DNA of 14,870 nucleotides from assembly GCA_035640455.1 (NCBI GenBank), contig DASQWB010000112.1, positions 1-14,870 on the forward strand, read 5' to 3'. The stretch comes from AC-50 sp035640455 (GTDB lineage: Bacteria; Actinomycetota; Thermoleophilia; Gaiellales; Gaiellaceae). A program made the position numbers and the translations under genes. Below, in pieces: positions 14,684 through 14,870 of the stretch. Position 1 is the stretch's first letter. Every line of letters starts with the position of its first letter. The notes below the pieces were generated by a model that saw only the letters and a program-made list of their open reading frames with translations, was not told where the DNA came from and ran no database searches.

Positions 14684-14816
14684 TACCAGCGGTGGATTCG
14701 GTAGAGGCGCTTCCTGCCTCGGCTTCGGTGAGCCGGGCGGCGCGCAAGCGCGTCGTCCCCCACGCTGGCTAGGCGATTCCCCGTAGGTCCCGGGGACGCG
14801 CCTCTACCCGCTGGTA
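14684..14816. ncRNA. Candidate structured RNA: branched fold closed by a long helix
   Basis: Distant segments pair. TACCAGCGG (14684-14692) pairs with CCGCTGGTA (14808-14816), and TAGAGGCGC (14702-14710) pairs with GCGCCTCTA (14798-14806), leaving a nine-base bulge on one side. Inside the closed loop are three local hairpins: CGGCT/AGCCG near 14720-14735, GGGCGGCGCG/CGCGTCGTCC around 14735-14758, and TCCCCG/CGGGGA near 14778-14796. Three wobble positions in the inner hairpins pair as G-U only if the RNA is read from the plus strand. The U-tailed terminator next door favours the minus strand. I matched it by eye to no known family (tRNA, tmRNA, SRP, RNase P, common riboswitches). Confidence 0.4.
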
Positions 14817-14845
14817 CCTCCACTGCCCGAACTGTCAATACTCAC
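14804..14845 (-). CDS. Possible 13-codon leader peptide behind an extended Shine-Dalgarno
   Basis: GTG at 14845 opens a short frame reading VSIDSSGSGGTSG and ending in TAG. Ten bases upstream lies a GGAGG core within a much longer match to the 16S 3' end. The stop codon falls inside the long closing helix of the structured region, so translation would disturb that fold. The peptide resembles nothing I know and is Gly/Ser-rich. It may be a chance frame. TTGACA at 14838-14833 (minus) could instead be a -35 box, a competing reading of the same bases. Confidence 0.25.
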   Translation of the reverse strand: MSIDSSGSGGTSG

Positions 14846-14849
14846 TCTC

Positions 14850-14865
14850 GGACCACCTCCTTTCC
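14850..14865 (-). promoter_or_regulatory. Extended Shine-Dalgarno complementary to the 16S rRNA 3' end
   Basis: Read on the minus strand, GGAAAGGAGGTGGTCC can pair over about 15 bases (one G-U) with the canonical bacterial 16S tail GGAUCACCUCCUUUC. That is far longer than any other ribosome site in this window, where sites are short or absent. The plus-strand reading looks like an anti-Shine-Dalgarno, but the flanking bases are not 16S rRNA. Confidence 0.55.
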
Positions 14866-14870
14866 GCGGT

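Noticed and set aside
14684..14816. tRNA, tmRNA, SRP RNA, RNase P RNA, or c-di-AMP, cobalamin or TPP riboswitch
   Set aside because: None of the conserved core motifs of these families that I remember is present on either strand. A covariance search was not possible.
14850..14865. Plus-strand match to the 3' end of 16S rRNA
   Set aside because: Only the anti-Shine-Dalgarno stretch matches. The bases before it bear no similarity to the conserved 16S 3' helix, so it is better read as an extended Shine-Dalgarno on the minus strand.
1..14870. CRISPR arrays, insertion sequences, integrase or phage genes
   Set aside because: No spaced direct repeats, transposase motifs or terminal inverted repeats were seen. 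The region looks like ordinary chromosome.

Overview
The window is very GC-rich DNA with dense, overlapping genes, frequent GTG starts and at least one probable leaderless start. Gene content points to a deep-branching actinobacterium. The FHA / PP2C / SEDS / PBP2 / PASTA-kinase cluster is the actinobacterial cell-wall and growth cluster, and the Dcd domain closely resembles the mycobacterial bifunctional dCTP deaminase/dUTPase. A Thermoleophilia-like lineage (Gaiellales/Solirubrobacterales) is my best guess, but this is inference and not measured.

Left part, plus strand (1-6876): the end of an FHA-domain protein, then a PP2C phosphatase, a FtsW/RodA glycan polymerase, a class B penicillin-binding protein (transpeptidase), a PknB-type Ser/Thr kinase with four PASTA repeats, and D-Ala-D-Ala ligase. 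Most junctions overlap by 1-4 bases. The exception is a 133-bp gap with two hairpins before the kinase. Together these genes make the peptidoglycan stem dipeptide, polymerise and cross-link glycan, and sense and signal wall status.

Middle (6877-12374): a broken carboxymuconolactone-decarboxylase/AhpD-type gene on the plus strand, facing a four-gene minus-strand operon. In transcription order that operon holds a class-III (GABA-type) aminotransferase, a GH15 glycoside hydrolase, a small four-helix membrane protein and a second transmembrane Ser/Thr kinase whose outer domain is discoidin-like rather than PASTA.

Right part, plus strand (12431-14629): an endonuclease V homologue that has lost most catalytic residues, then one uninterrupted 505-codon frame joining dCTP deaminase to an NDUFA9-like short-chain dehydrogenase. 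The joining linker is built from three successive inverted repeats, so it looks like former intergenic DNA. The dcd start fits a leaderless promoter whose -10 box contains the stop codon of the preceding gene.

The last 240 bases hold no ordinary gene. They hold a strong hairpin with a U-tail on the minus strand, a region of about 130 nt that can fold into a multi-branched RNA closed by a long helix, and at the edge an extended Shine-Dalgarno followed by a 13-codon minus-strand frame. This is the best candidate in the window for something undescribed.
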